Of a stretch of 15,138 nt of DNA, positions 5,507 to 13,438 are shown piece by piece. A program made the translations under genes and the position numbers. Each line of letters starts with the position of its first letter. Position 1 is the stretch's first letter. Origin of the DNA: Chloroflexota bacterium (GTDB lineage: Bacteria; Chloroflexota; Anaerolineae; Aggregatilineales; Phototrophicaceae); contig QGUR01000091.1 of NCBI GenBank assembly GCA_003242205.1, positions 1 through 15,138 on the forward strand, written 5' to 3'. The notes under the pieces were generated by a model. It saw only the letters and a program-made list of their open reading frames with translations, ran no database searches and was not told where the DNA came from.

Positions 5507-7603
5507 ATGCCTTTGGAATATGAAGCTCTTGTCGGCCACCTCTATATCGTCGGCGGGCGCACGATCAGCGCAGCGCCGCCGGGAACGCTGGTGGAGGTGG
5601 CTCCGAAAAAAGCGGCGCGTGGTCGCGAGCTGGACACCTTCTTCGTCATGGTGCTGCCGGCGGGAGAGACCATCGCGCCTGCCGCGTTTTACGAGCAGAT
5701 GTGTCAGGTTAGCGCCGAGCGTTATTTCAGCAGTTCGGGCAGTGTGACCTCGGCGCTGCGCGCGATTCTGAACTCGCTGAACGACGATCTGTACCAGCAC
5801 AACGCCACCGATCCGAAGCGCTACGAGGCCAGCATTCTCTGCGCGGTGCTGCGCGGGCCGGATCTTTATCTGGCGCGCGTCGGCTCCGGGATCGCCGTGC
5901 TGCATCAGGAAGACGCGCTGCAACCGTTCCCGACCGATTTCGACAATAAGGACGCGCTCTACGGCCCGCCGCTGGGGATCGATCCGGTAGCCGATATTCG
6001 CATGGCGCACTACGAAGTCAGCGAGGGGACGCGTCTGGTGCTGTCCGACCCGCATTTGAGCGATGTCGAAATGGACCGGCTGGGCGAGGCGCTCGACGCC
6101 GAAGACGTCGCCGGGGCGCTGGTCAACCTGAAAGACCTGATCCTCAACCATGCGATCATGATGGTGGTCGAATTCGTCTCGCCGGAAGCGCCGGTCGCGC
6201 TGCCGGTCCACGAGGGCGAATCGACCGAAGCCATGGACGCGCTTGAGGACATCGGGGAAGGCGGCAAGCGCAAGCGCACGCCCGGCCCGCTCGACGCGCC
6301 GGTTCGCAGCCTGCTCGGCAAGGGCGCGCTGGCGCTGGCGGGGATCACCCGCGCTTTCAGCCTCGCTTTCGAGCGCTCGCTGCCGCCGCCAAAGGCACCC
6401 AGACGCAGCCGCCTGTCAACGCCGCTGGCCGCCGGGGCTGCCGTGCTGGTTCCGGTGATCGTCGTGGCGCTGGTGCTGGTGCTGTGGCTGACCGGCATCG
6501 GCGAGAGCGAGTTTGAGCAATGTCTGAACGAGGCGTCGACCGCTGCGGGCGTCGCGCGTCAGGTGTCTCCGGCGGACGTCGCCGGGACGCTGGCCGCCTG
6601 GAACGCCGTGCTGACCGTGACTGCCCGCTGCGAGGAACTGCGAGAGGGCGATCTGCAAGTGGCGGCGCTGGAACGCGAAGGCCGCGACTTGATCGACCGA
6701 CTGCTCCAGATCAGCCGGCGGCGCATGACGCGCGTCGCGTCATTCCCCAGCGCAGGGCTGGCGCGTATCGTCCTGCAGGGCGAGGATCTGTACGTGCTGG
6801 ACGACCGTAATGATCTGGTTTACCGCGTCAAGGTGGCCGAGGACGGCCTGAGTTTGGCCCCCGGCTCGCAGCAGCCGATTCAGTCGATGCGGCGCACCGC
6901 GCGCGTCGCCGAGTTCACGGTCGGCGATATTCTCGACATCGCCTGGGCGCAGGACGGAAGGGGCCTCAGCCAACCGAACGTGCTGGTCGCGCTCGACGCG
7001 AACGGCGTGCTGATCGAATGCCCGCCGCGCTTTCTCGATACGCTGTCGTGCGGCGCGCAGCAGCTTCTGAACCGCGACACGTGGGTTTCGCCTATTGCGA
7101 TCACCTTTTGGCAGGGCAGGCTCTATATCCTCGATCCCGGCGCGAACCAGATCTGGCGCTACGAACCGGGGCCGACGGCCTTCACCAACGCGCCGACCGA
7201 ATACTTCGTCGGTTCTGGCCGCCCGGACATTCGCATGGCGACCGATTTCGGCATCGACGACTCCGGGCAGGTCTATATCCTGATGTCCAACGGCGCGATC
7301 AAGAAGTACAACTCCGGTCAGGAAGTGCCGTTCGGTTACGCCGGTTTTCCCGACGGCCAGCAGATTGCGACGGCGCAAGGGATGTTTCTCAACCGCAATC
7401 CAATCGCGCAGGGGCTGCTCATCACCGACGAAAACGCGCGCACGGTTTACGAAACCACGCTCGGCGGCACGTTCATCGCGGCGTACCGGCCGCACGACGA
7501 GGAAATATTTGCCTCGCTTGCCGATGCCGTTGTTGACCAGAACCGCCGCATCATCTACGCCGTTTCTGGCAACTCGATCTTCGGTTTCCTGCGCGAAGAA
7601 TAG
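5507..7603 (+). CDS. Degenerate PP2C-like domain, one TM helix, extracytoplasmic beta-propeller (698 aa)
   Basis: Residues ~1-230 follow the layout of a PPM/PP2C phosphatase, with a helix pair (TSALRAILNSLNDDLYQHN), a strand block ending YLARVGSGIAVL and a late RLVLSDPHLSD. Metal-binding positions look lost: the usual GDS before the core strand is GSG (from residue 126) and the usual SDG is SDP (D181). It is therefore probably a pseudophosphatase or a fold used for binding. A TM helix spans ~305-330. The rest (~400-698) has repeated strands of NHL/propeller type (DLYVLDD, RLYILDPGANQIWRYE, QVYILMSNGAIKKY, LLITDENARTVYE). Topology is inferred as phosphatase fold inside and propeller outside, a receptor-like plan. 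ATG 5507 is preferred over TTG 5498 because GGAG at 5492-5495 is 11 nt from the first and 2 nt from the second. The precise role is unknown. Confidence 0.7.
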   Translation: MPLEYEALVGHLYIVGGRTISAAPPGTLVEVAPKKAARGRELDTFFVMVLPAGETIAPAAFYEQMCQVSAERYFSSSGSVTSALRAILNSLNDDLYQHNATDPKRYEASILCAVLRGPDLYLARVGSGIAVLHQEDALQPFPTDFDNKDALYGPPLGIDPVADIRMAHYEVSEGTRLVLSDPHLSDVEMDRLGEALDAEDVAGALVNLKDLILNHAIMMVVEFVSPEAPVALPVHEGESTEAMDALEDIGEGGKRKRTPGPLDAPVRSLLGKGALALAGITRAFSLAFERSLPPPKAPRRSRLSTPLAAGAAVLVPVIVVALVLVLWLTGIGESEFEQCLNEASTAAGVARQVSPADVAGTLAAWNAVLTVTARCEELREGDLQVAALEREGRDLIDRLLQISRRRMTRVASFPSAGLARIVLQGEDLYVLDDRNDLVYRVKVAEDGLSLAPGSQQPIQSMRRTARVAEFTVGDILDIAWAQDGRGLSQPNVLVALDANGVLIECPPRFLDTLSCGAQQLLNRDTWVSPIAITFWQGRLYILDPGANQIWRYEPGPTAFTNAPTEYFVGSGRPDIRMATDFGIDDSGQVYILMSNGAIKKYNSGQEVPFGYAGFPDGQQIATAQGMFLNRNPIAQGLLITDENARTVYETTLGGTFIAAYRPHDEEIFASLADAVVDQNRRIIYAVSGNSIFGFLREE

Positions 7604-7632
7604 CCGGGGCTGGTGTCCGGCCCCGGCTGTTT
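7602..7632 (+). terminator. Terminator-like hairpin after the beta-propeller gene
   Basis: AGCCGGGG (7602-7609) pairs with CCCCGGCT (7621-7628) across an 11-nt loop. The stem begins within the stop codon TAG and is followed by GTTTG, a short T-run. It probably ends the rightward transcript between convergent genes. Confidence 0.6.
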
Positions 7633-7650
7633 GCACGCGGGTGAATTGCC

Positions 7651-7681
7651 GGCGCAGCGCCCCGCTTGAGGCGACTGCGCC
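7651..7681. terminator. Hairpin between convergent genes, candidate bidirectional terminator
   Basis: GGCGCAGCGCC (7651-7661) pairs with GGCG-A-CTGCGCC (7670-7681), a stem of about 11 bp with one bulged A and an 8-nt loop. It lies 17 bp past the end of the leftward permease gene. Neither flank has a T-run, so termination is inferred from position and stem strength. Confidence 0.45.
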
Positions 7682-7697
7682 ACTTGATTGCCCCGCG

Positions 7698-9062
7698 CTA
7701 TGACTTGCCTTCTTTCTCGTACGGCACGCCGTCGGCTTTCGGCGCGACGGCCCGCCCGACGAGGCCCGCCAACACGATGATGGTGATGATGTAAGGAACC
7801 ATTTGCAGGAACTGCGGCGGAACCGGCACGCCCAGGAACTGGAAGCGCTGCCCGAGCGCGTCGGAAAAGCCGAACAGGAGCGCGCCCGCGAACGAACCAA
7901 AGGGCGTCCACTTGCCGAAGATCATCGCGGCGAGGCCGATAAAGCCGCGCCCGCTGGTCATGTTGTCCTCGAAGTTGCCCGTCGTTTCCAGCGAGAACCA
8001 CGCGCCCGCCAGCCCGGCGATCAGGCCGCCGATCAGCACGTTAATCCAGCGGTTGCGGATGACGTTGATGCCGAGCGTATCGGCGGCGTGGGGATTTTCG
8101 CCCACGGCGCGGGTCCGCAGCCCCCAGCGCGTGTAAAACAGCACAACGTGCGTCACGACCAGCAGAATGAACATGGCGTAGAAAATGGGACGCCCGTTGA
8201 AAAGCACATCGCCCAGCACCGGGATATCCGCCAGCACGGGAATGCGGATCGCCTGGAGCGTTTCGCGGCCCGCTTCGGACGAGAACAGCACTTCGCGGCG
8301 CAGGAAGCTGGTGATGCCGACCGCCAGAATATTGATGACCGTGCCGCTGACGATCTGATCCGTTCTGAACGTGATGGAAAGCCAGGCGTGCAGCAATGCC
8401 ATCGCCCCGCCGGAAAGCACCGCCACCAGCACGCCAAGCCAGATCGCCGTCGCAGTCGGCATCATTTCCGCAAAGATCGTGAGGGCGACAAAGCCGAAGC
8501 ACGCGCCGGTCAGCATCATGCCTTCGATGGCGATATTGACGACGCCCGAACGCTCGCACCAGATGCCGGCCAGCGCCCCCAGCGCGATAGGCGTGGCGAG
8601 GCGCACGCTCACCTGAAGCATGACGGTCACGTTGGTGCTATTGTTCGCCGCGGCGATAATCAGGATGGTCGGGATGATCAGAATGCCGTTGACGATCAGC
8701 CAGAAGCGTGCGACGCGATCCAAAACCGTGGCCTGCGGCTTGCGCTCATCCACGACGACCGGCGAGCCGCCGCTGATGAAGGAAGCAGCTAGCCCGACCA
8801 GCCCGCCGAGCAGAAACAGCCAGCCCGCGACCGTCACGAAGGACAGCGTCGGCACTTCGACGCGGGGAAGGCCGGAGCCAAACGTCAGCCCGGTGACGGT
8901 TTCGGGCGAATAGCTCTGCGGCGCGGCGATCAGCGCCCACAGGCCAAACAGGACGAACAGGATCGAAAACACGCCCGAACGGGTGATTTTCAGCCTGTCG
9001 CGCCAGGACTGGGTCGGGAGCGCCGGAGCGCTGGGGCCAAGTGGCGGAGAAGTCGTTTGCAT
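7698..9062 (-). CDS. ABC transporter permease, BMP/Nup (RbsC-like) family, second permease (454 aa)
   Basis: Inner-membrane channel subunit of a nucleoside- or sugar-type importer (BPD_transp_2 superfamily). The family signature is clear: GALAGIWCERSGVVNIAIEG, then GAMALLHAWLSITFRTDQIVSGTVINILAVG split by short loops, and AVGENPHAADTLGINV near the end. About ten hydrophobic helices are visible. The N-terminus carries roughly 130-150 extra residues with two or three TM helices before the usual core, so the protein is longer than the usual ~310-350 aa. ATG 9062 is the start; AGGA on the minus strand at 9077-9074 lies 11 nt upstream and sits inside an inverted repeat. It is the last gene of the leftward operon, 31 bp after the cupin stop, and converges on the beta-propeller gene. 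The C-terminus (RAVAPKADGVPYEKEGKS) is polar and cytoplasmic. The substrate cannot be read from sequence. Confidence 0.88.
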   Translation of the reverse strand: MQTTSPPLGPSAPALPTQSWRDRLKITRSGVFSILFVLFGLWALIAAPQSYSPETVTGLTFGSGLPRVEVPTLSFVTVAGWLFLLGGLVGLAASFISGGSPVVVDERKPQATVLDRVARFWLIVNGILIIPTILIIAAANNSTNVTVMLQVSVRLATPIALGALAGIWCERSGVVNIAIEGMMLTGACFGFVALTIFAEMMPTATAIWLGVLVAVLSGGAMALLHAWLSITFRTDQIVSGTVINILAVGITSFLRREVLFSSEAGRETLQAIRIPVLADIPVLGDVLFNGRPIFYAMFILLVVTHVVLFYTRWGLRTRAVGENPHAADTLGINVIRNRWINVLIGGLIAGLAGAWFSLETTGNFEDNMTSGRGFIGLAAMIFGKWTPFGSFAGALLFGFSDALGQRFQFLGVPVPPQFLQMVPYIITIIVLAGLVGRAVAPKADGVPYEKEGKS

Positions 9063-9063
9063 A

Positions 9064-9077
9064 AGGATATCGATCCT
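9064..9077. promoter_or_regulatory. Inverted repeat AGGAT-N4-ATCCT over the ribosome-binding site of the last permease
   Basis: AGGAT (9064-9068) and ATCCT (9073-9077) form a 5-bp dyad with spacer ATCG, just before the permease start codon. Read on the minus strand, the upstream arm holds the AGGA Shine-Dalgarno, so folding could hide it and tune the last cistron. The stem is short; this is a suggestion. Confidence 0.3.
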
Positions 9078-9093
9078 GTTTCCGATTCAGCGG

Positions 9094-9480
9094 CTACAGG
9101 TCGTAAGCCGCTGGTGTAAGCTGGCCGTTGTCGTATACCTCGGTCAAATCGAATGCGGGCGTCGCCGCAGAAATATAGCTGAGCGTCACGTCGGTATTGT
9201 TGTCGATGCCATGCATGGCATTCGGCGGGATGTAAATCAGGTCGCCGGTGCTCACCTGACGCGACTCGCCGGCCACGTGCATCAGTCCGCTACCGGCGAC
9301 GATGACGTAGACCTGCGGCTGCGGGTGGTTGTGCAGGCGCTGGCGCGCGCCCGGCGCGATATCCACCCACGTCACCGCGAACGGGTCGCCTTCGATGTCG
9401 CCTTTCCCCAGCAGAAAATGCGACAGCAGTCCCGCGCCCCGCAGACGTTTGTCAGCCGCTTCTTTTCTGCGTACGAACAT
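9094..9480 (-). CDS. Small single-domain cupin (128 aa) inside the ABC transporter operon
   Basis: A soluble one-domain beta-barrel (cupin_2-like). Motif 1 reads GARQRLHNHPQPQVYVIVAG: the two metal-ligand histidines are present (H50, H52), but the usual Glu is Gln (Q56). Motif 2 reads GDLIYIPPNAMHGIDN with the third histidine H90. Metal binding is thus possible with an altered ligand set; catalysis or simple ligand binding cannot be decided. ATG 9480 is preferred over ATG 9489 because AAGAGG (9495-9490, minus strand) abuts 9489 but is 9 nt from 9480. That Shine-Dalgarno overlaps the TAA of the permease before it, so the two are translationally coupled. A cupin between two permease genes suggests it binds or modifies the transported compound, for example as a sugar epimerase/isomerase or sensor; this is inference. 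Confidence 0.8.
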   Translation of the reverse strand: MFVRRKEAADKRLRGAGLLSHFLLGKGDIEGDPFAVTWVDIAPGARQRLHNHPQPQVYVIVAGSGLMHVAGESRQVSTGDLIYIPPNAMHGIDNNTDVTLSYISAATPAFDLTEVYDNGQLTPAAYDL

Positions 9481-9493
9481 AGCTGCCATCCTC

Positions 9494-11700
9494 TTAGCCG
9501 CCCCAGCCTTTCGAGAATGTCGAGGTCACTTCGCGTTCGGGCGTCTTGGGCACGCGCCATAGATAGCGGATGATGGCGTCGGCAGCGATGAACATGATGA
9601 TGAGCGCCTGGATGATCTTCACCAGATCGATCGAAATGCTGGCGCGCACCTGCATCAGCCCCGCGCATGCCACCAGCGATCCCCACGGAAACCGGGAAGC
9701 GACAAGTTTGCGGGGTTCGTACGCGCCAGCAGCGCCACGGCAATGGCGTCGAAGCCGAGGCCGGCGAAAAATTCCGGTTGCAGAGAGAATGCCTTGCCGC
9801 TCAATTCGACGACGCCCGCCAGGCCGGCGAGGCCGCCGCTGAGCACCATCGCCAGAATGATGTTGCGGCGCACGCTCATGCCGGCATAGCGGGCCGCATC
9901 GGGATTCGCGCCGACCGTTCGCAGCTCGAAGCCGTAGATCGTGCGGTTGAGCAGCCACTGCGTGAACCAGACGGCAACGATCATTATCAACAGGCCCAGA
10001 TGCAGCGAGCCGGTGACGGTGATCCAGCTCAGGAACAGGCCCGCCAGCGTGACCAGCAGCCCGTTCAGAATGGGGCGCAGCAGGTTCAGGCGCTGGACGC
10101 TGTTGCGGCGCTGCGTGTAAATGTCGATCAGCGCCGTGCCGATGCCCAGCAGGACAAAGATCAACGGCGGCAGCACGTCGAAGGTCGGAATGCGCGCGCT
10201 TTCAACCATGTAAGGCGTGCGCGGCACGCTGGCGTTCGGGTCGCCCAGAATGTACGGGTTGGTCCACTTGATGAGCCAGTCGACGAGGCGGATGGCGACG
10301 AAGTTGAGCATGATCGTCACGATGACTTCATGCGCGCCGGTAAACGCCTTCAGGACGCCCGGTATCGCGCCCCACAGGCTGCCGCCGAAAATGCCGACCA
10401 GAAGGACCAGCGGCAAATGGATGAAAATGGGCAGACCGACGAACAGCGGCGAGAAGCCAACCCACACGGCCAGCGTCGCGCCGATGTAAAGCTGTCCTTC
10501 CGCGCCGATATTGAACAGGCCGGCCTTGAAGCCGAGCGCGACCGCCAGACCGGCGATCACGAACGGGATCGAGCGCACGATCATGCTTTCCAGATTGGCC
10601 GGGAAGAACAACAGCGTCGAGCGCCCCAGACGCAGGTAAGCTGCCTCTGGCGTTCCTGCCTCGGTATAAAGCACGCCCGCCAGCGAACCGCCCGGCGCGA
10701 TCACCAGCCGGTTGCCCGGTCGACGTACCAGCAGGTTATTCGCCGCCGCTTCGGGCAGTTCGTTTTCAATCGCTTCGGTCACGACTTCGTTCGTCAGCAG
10801 GCCGCGGCTATAAAGCTCACGCACCATGCTGATCTGCTGGGACAGGGCGGGTAGGTCGGTAATTCCCGCCGCTTCAACCTGAGCCAGCGTGCTGGCCAAC
10901 TGGCGCGCATCGGCCACGCCGCCGCGCAGTTCGGCCATCGCGGCCAGATCGGCTGCCACCTGCGACGCGGGATCGAGACCGAGGGCTTCGAGAAGCGGCA
11001 GTTGTTCGATACTGCGTTCGAGCGAGACGATCCCTTCGGCGTCGATGATCGTCAGATACTCAAGCAGCGTTTCATCGTCGTAGTTCGCCGCCGACGGCGC
11101 GACGGCTTCGAGAGCCGCACGGTCATCGGCGCTCAGGCTGTCGAGCCGGGCATAGCTTTCCGCCAGCGCGCGCACCTCGCTACGTTCAAGCTCGCCGAGG
11201 TCGGCGATCAGCGGCTGCATGGCCGCCAGCGTATCGCTGCCGATGCTGGCGATGTCGGGCAGGCGCGGGCCAAGCGCCGTGAGTTGCTCGTCGTCCACCT
11301 CGTCGCCTAGTGCGGCCAACGTTTCGCCAAAACTCCGGACACGCGCCACGCCGGTCGTGTTCACCGTATCGACGGAAGTCGCAAACCGGCGCAGGTCGCG
11401 CTGTACCAGATCGCCGCTGGCGGCGGCCAGCCGCTGCACCAGCGTCAGGTTGTCCGGCGTCAGCATATCGTTGATGACCAGACCGGTCGCGCCTTCCACC
11501 AACGCGCTGTAGGCCGTGCCCACGATTTCCAGACCGCGGGCCAAATTTCCCCTGCCGCCGGTCACCACCATGAACGGCACGGTAATGATGAGCGCGGTCA
11601 GCACCGCGAAAATGGGTAACAGTGGCGGCGAAATGCGCTGCCAGGCGCGGACAAACGCGGGGGCGGCTGAATCCGACGCGGCGCTTTGCTGCTCAGCCAT
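9494..11700 (-). CDS. ABC transporter permease, BMP/Nup family, with large extracytoplasmic insert; frameshifted near the 3' end
   Basis: First permease of the importer. TM helix 1 lies at residues ~27-48. A polar, helix-rich, mostly Ala/Leu/Glu/Asp segment without TM helices follows (~50-365), and then the usual core, recognisable by GFKAGLFNIGAEGQLYIGA (from residue ~389) and a VGANPDAARYAGM loop near the end. The insert is not part of ordinary ~350-aa family members and should face outwards. Start ATG 11700 overlaps the ATPase stop by 8 bp (ATGGCTGA) and has AGGAG 7 nt upstream. The original frame stops early at 9655 with a non-family tail (GFRGDRWWHARG), while the -1 frame carries the expected last helix (ISIDLVKIIQALIIMFIAAD) and ends at TAA 9494-9496. 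One base is missing near 9707-9709 (a three-A run on the coding strand). Repaired length is about 735 aa. Confidence 0.85.
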
Positions 11701-13237
11701 TCACCGTCTCCTCTGCCTTCGTAGGATTAACGCCCGCCATGAGCAGGCCAACGCGCTCGCGGGTCGCCTCCTCAATCGGCAGCACGTCGATAATCTGCCC
11801 CGCATACATGACCGCGACACGATCCGAGAGCGAAAGAATTTCGTCGAGTTCGGCGGAGACCAGCAGCACCGCCGTGCCGGCATCGCGCATGCGTACGAGC
11901 TGGCTGTGGATGAATTCAATCGAGCCGACGTCGAGGCCGCGCGTCGGTTGGGCGGCGATGAGCAGGCGGTTATTGCGCGAGAACTCGCGCGCGACGATCG
12001 CCTTCTGCTGGTTGCCGCCGGAAAGCGCGCTTATCGGCGTGAACACGTCCGGCGTGCGGACGTCATACTGCCGGACCAGCCGCTCAGCCATTTCGATGAT
12101 CGCCTGATCGTTGGTCACGATGCCAGAGCTGAACGGTTTCTGGAAATAACTTTGCAGCACGAGATTGTCTTTCACGGGGAAGGATGCGACCATGCCGTTC
12201 TTCTGCCGGTCTTCCGGCACATGCCCTGTGCCGGCGCTGGTCACGGCCCGCGGGCCACCATGCGTGACATCTTTCCCGTCGATCAGGACGTGGCCGCTGA
12301 CGATGGGGCGCAGCCGCGTGATGGCTTCAACCAGCTCTGTCTGGCCGTTACCCTGAACGCCTGCGATGCCGAGTATCTCCCCCTCACGTACTTCCAGCGA
12401 GACGCCGCGTACGGCGGGCAGGCCGCGGTCGTCATTGACGTAAAGATCGCGCACGACCAGCACCGGCTCTCCGGGATTGGCCGGTTTCTTGTCCACCGAC
12501 AGGATGACTTCGCGGCCCACCATCATCGAGGCCAAACTTTCGGGCGTGGCGACAATCGGGCTGGTTTCGCCGACGACGCGCCCGTTGCGAAGCACGACGA
12601 TTTGCTCGCAGATTTCGAGCACTTCCTTCAGCTTGTGGCTGATGAAAATGATGCTCACGCCGCGCGATTGCAGCGTCCGCATGATGTCGAACAGACCTTC
12701 GGTTTCCTGAGGCGTGAGCACTGCGGTCGGTTCGTCGAGGATGAGGATGTCCGCCTTGCGGTAGAGCGCCTTGATGATCTCGACGCGCTGCTGCACGCCG
12801 ACGGGCAGGTCTTCGACCAGCGCGTCGGGATCGACTTCCAGACCGTACTGCTGCGAAATTTCGAGGATGCGCCGTCGGGCGGCCCGGCGGTTCAGAAACG
12901 GCCCGTTAACGGTTTCGTTGCCCAGCATGACGTTTTCGGTCACGGTGAGCACGGGAACCAGTTGGAAATGCTGGTGAACCATGCCGATGCCGAGCGAGAT
13001 GGCGTCGTTTGGATTGCGAATTGTGACCGGCCTGCCATTAACCAGGATTTCGCCCTCATCTGGCTCGTACAGCCCGTAGATGAGGTTCATCAGGGTGCTT
13101 TTGCCCGCGCCGTTTTCGCCCAACAGGCTCAGGATTTGACCCTTGTAGAGCTTGAGGTCGATATGGTCATTGGCGAGCACGCCTGGAAACCGCTTGGTGA
13201 GGCCGCGTACTTCCAGCACGGGGATCGCGTTGTTCAT
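11693..13237 (-). CDS. ABC transporter ATP-binding protein, two fused ABC domains, RbsA/NupO-like (514 aa)
   Basis: Cytoplasmic ATPase driving the importer. The first ABC domain has Walker A GENGAGKST (K46), Q-loop MVHQHFQLV, a signature of the family's relaxed form (PVGVQQRVEI) and Walker B ILILDEPTAVL. The second has a degenerate Walker A (GVQGNGQTEL, no GKS), a good signature LSGGNQQKA and Walker B LLIAAQPTRGLDVGS, where the catalytic Glu is Gln. This asymmetry is typical of double-domain ATPases for sugars and nucleosides, so only the first site is expected to hydrolyse ATP fully. ATG 13237 (MNNAIPVLEVRGL) is chosen over the far upstream ATG 13345 because GAGG (13247-13244) is 6 nt away and the family begins here. 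It is the first gene of the operon and overlaps the next by 8 bp. The operon has no BMP-type lipoprotein gene on either side within the window. Confidence 0.92.
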   Translation of the reverse strand: MNNAIPVLEVRGLTKRFPGVLANDHIDLKLYKGQILSLLGENGAGKSTLMNLIYGLYEPDEGEILVNGRPVTIRNPNDAISLGIGMVHQHFQLVPVLTVTENVMLGNETVNGPFLNRRAARRRILEISQQYGLEVDPDALVEDLPVGVQQRVEIIKALYRKADILILDEPTAVLTPQETEGLFDIMRTLQSRGVSIIFISHKLKEVLEICEQIVVLRNGRVVGETSPIVATPESLASMMVGREVILSVDKKPANPGEPVLVVRDLYVNDDRGLPAVRGVSLEVREGEILGIAGVQGNGQTELVEAITRLRPIVSGHVLIDGKDVTHGGPRAVTSAGTGHVPEDRQKNGMVASFPVKDNLVLQSYFQKPFSSGIVTNDQAIIEMAERLVRQYDVRTPDVFTPISALSGGNQQKAIVAREFSRNNRLLIAAQPTRGLDVGSIEFIHSQLVRMRDAGTAVLLVSAELDEILSLSDRVAVMYAGQIIDVLPIEEATRERVGLLMAGVNPTKAEETVNG

Positions 13238-13292
13238 GAGTTGCCTCGACTGGGTGGCTGCACCAGAGATGCAGCCGGTGAACAGTGGTGTA

Positions 13293-13321
13293 AGTATAAC
13301 TTTCCTGCGCGTTTTCGGAAA
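13293..13321 (-). promoter_or_regulatory. Candidate promoter of the leftward ABC transporter operon
   Basis: On the minus strand TATACT (13298-13293) is a good -10, and TTTCCG (13321-13316), 17 bp upstream, is a weak -35. Transcription would start about 45-50 bp before the ATPase ATG, with its GAGG Shine-Dalgarno inside the leader. This pair is the best seen in the 271-bp divergent gap. Confidence 0.45.
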
Positions 13322-13384
13322 TGTTGGGTAGCGTTTGCTGACCAATGTCAGGCGATCAGACGTACAAACGGTGTCGTTCTTCAG

Positions 13385-13414
13385 TACAATGGCGTGATGT
13401 CACGCCGTGATCAC
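13385..13414 (+). promoter_or_regulatory. Candidate -10 box with overlapping dyads (operator-like) before the methyltransferase
   Basis: TACAAT (13385-13390) is a fair -10. Right after it lie three overlapping dyads: GTGA-TG-TCAC (13394-13403), TCACG-C-CGTGA (13400-13410) and GTGATCAC (13407-13414). They cover the expected transcription start, where a repressor would act. No convincing -35 was found, and half-sites of GTGA type are common to many regulator families, so the regulator is unknown. Confidence 0.35.
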
Positions 13415-13438
13415 AGAGAGCAACAGCGAAGCCGATGA
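13397..13438 (+). CDS. Minute upstream ORF (13 aa) in the methyltransferase leader
   Basis: ATG 13397 starts about where transcription from the TACAAT box would begin, so it could be translated leaderless. It encodes MSRRDHREQQRSR, very basic and polar, and its TGA (13436-13438) overlaps the ATG of the next small ORF as ATGA. There is no homology argument; the support is only the start/stop chain and promoter position. Confidence 0.25.
   Translation: MSRRDHREQQRSR

Noticed and set aside
6740..7900. Leftward ORF of 386 codons across the beta-propeller gene and the convergent gap
   Set aside because: It runs antisense through a well-supported gene and into the downstream permease in the wrong frame; composition is Arg-rich, typical of a GC-rich shadow.
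9667..10854. Rightward ORF of 395 codons opposite the first permease
   Set aside because: Very polar, Gln/Asp/Arg-rich composition typical of antisense to a hydrophobic GC-rich gene; no motif.
13394..13416. CRP/FNR-type site
   Set aside because: GTGA and TCAC halves are present but not with the TGTGA-N6-TCACA spacing.
11516..13438. Long rightward ORF of 640 codons opposite the ABC ATPase
   Set aside because: It is the antisense shadow of a gene with clear Walker and signature motifs; its translation has no domain-like features. Only its last 13 codons, outside the ATPase, were considered as a leader ORF.
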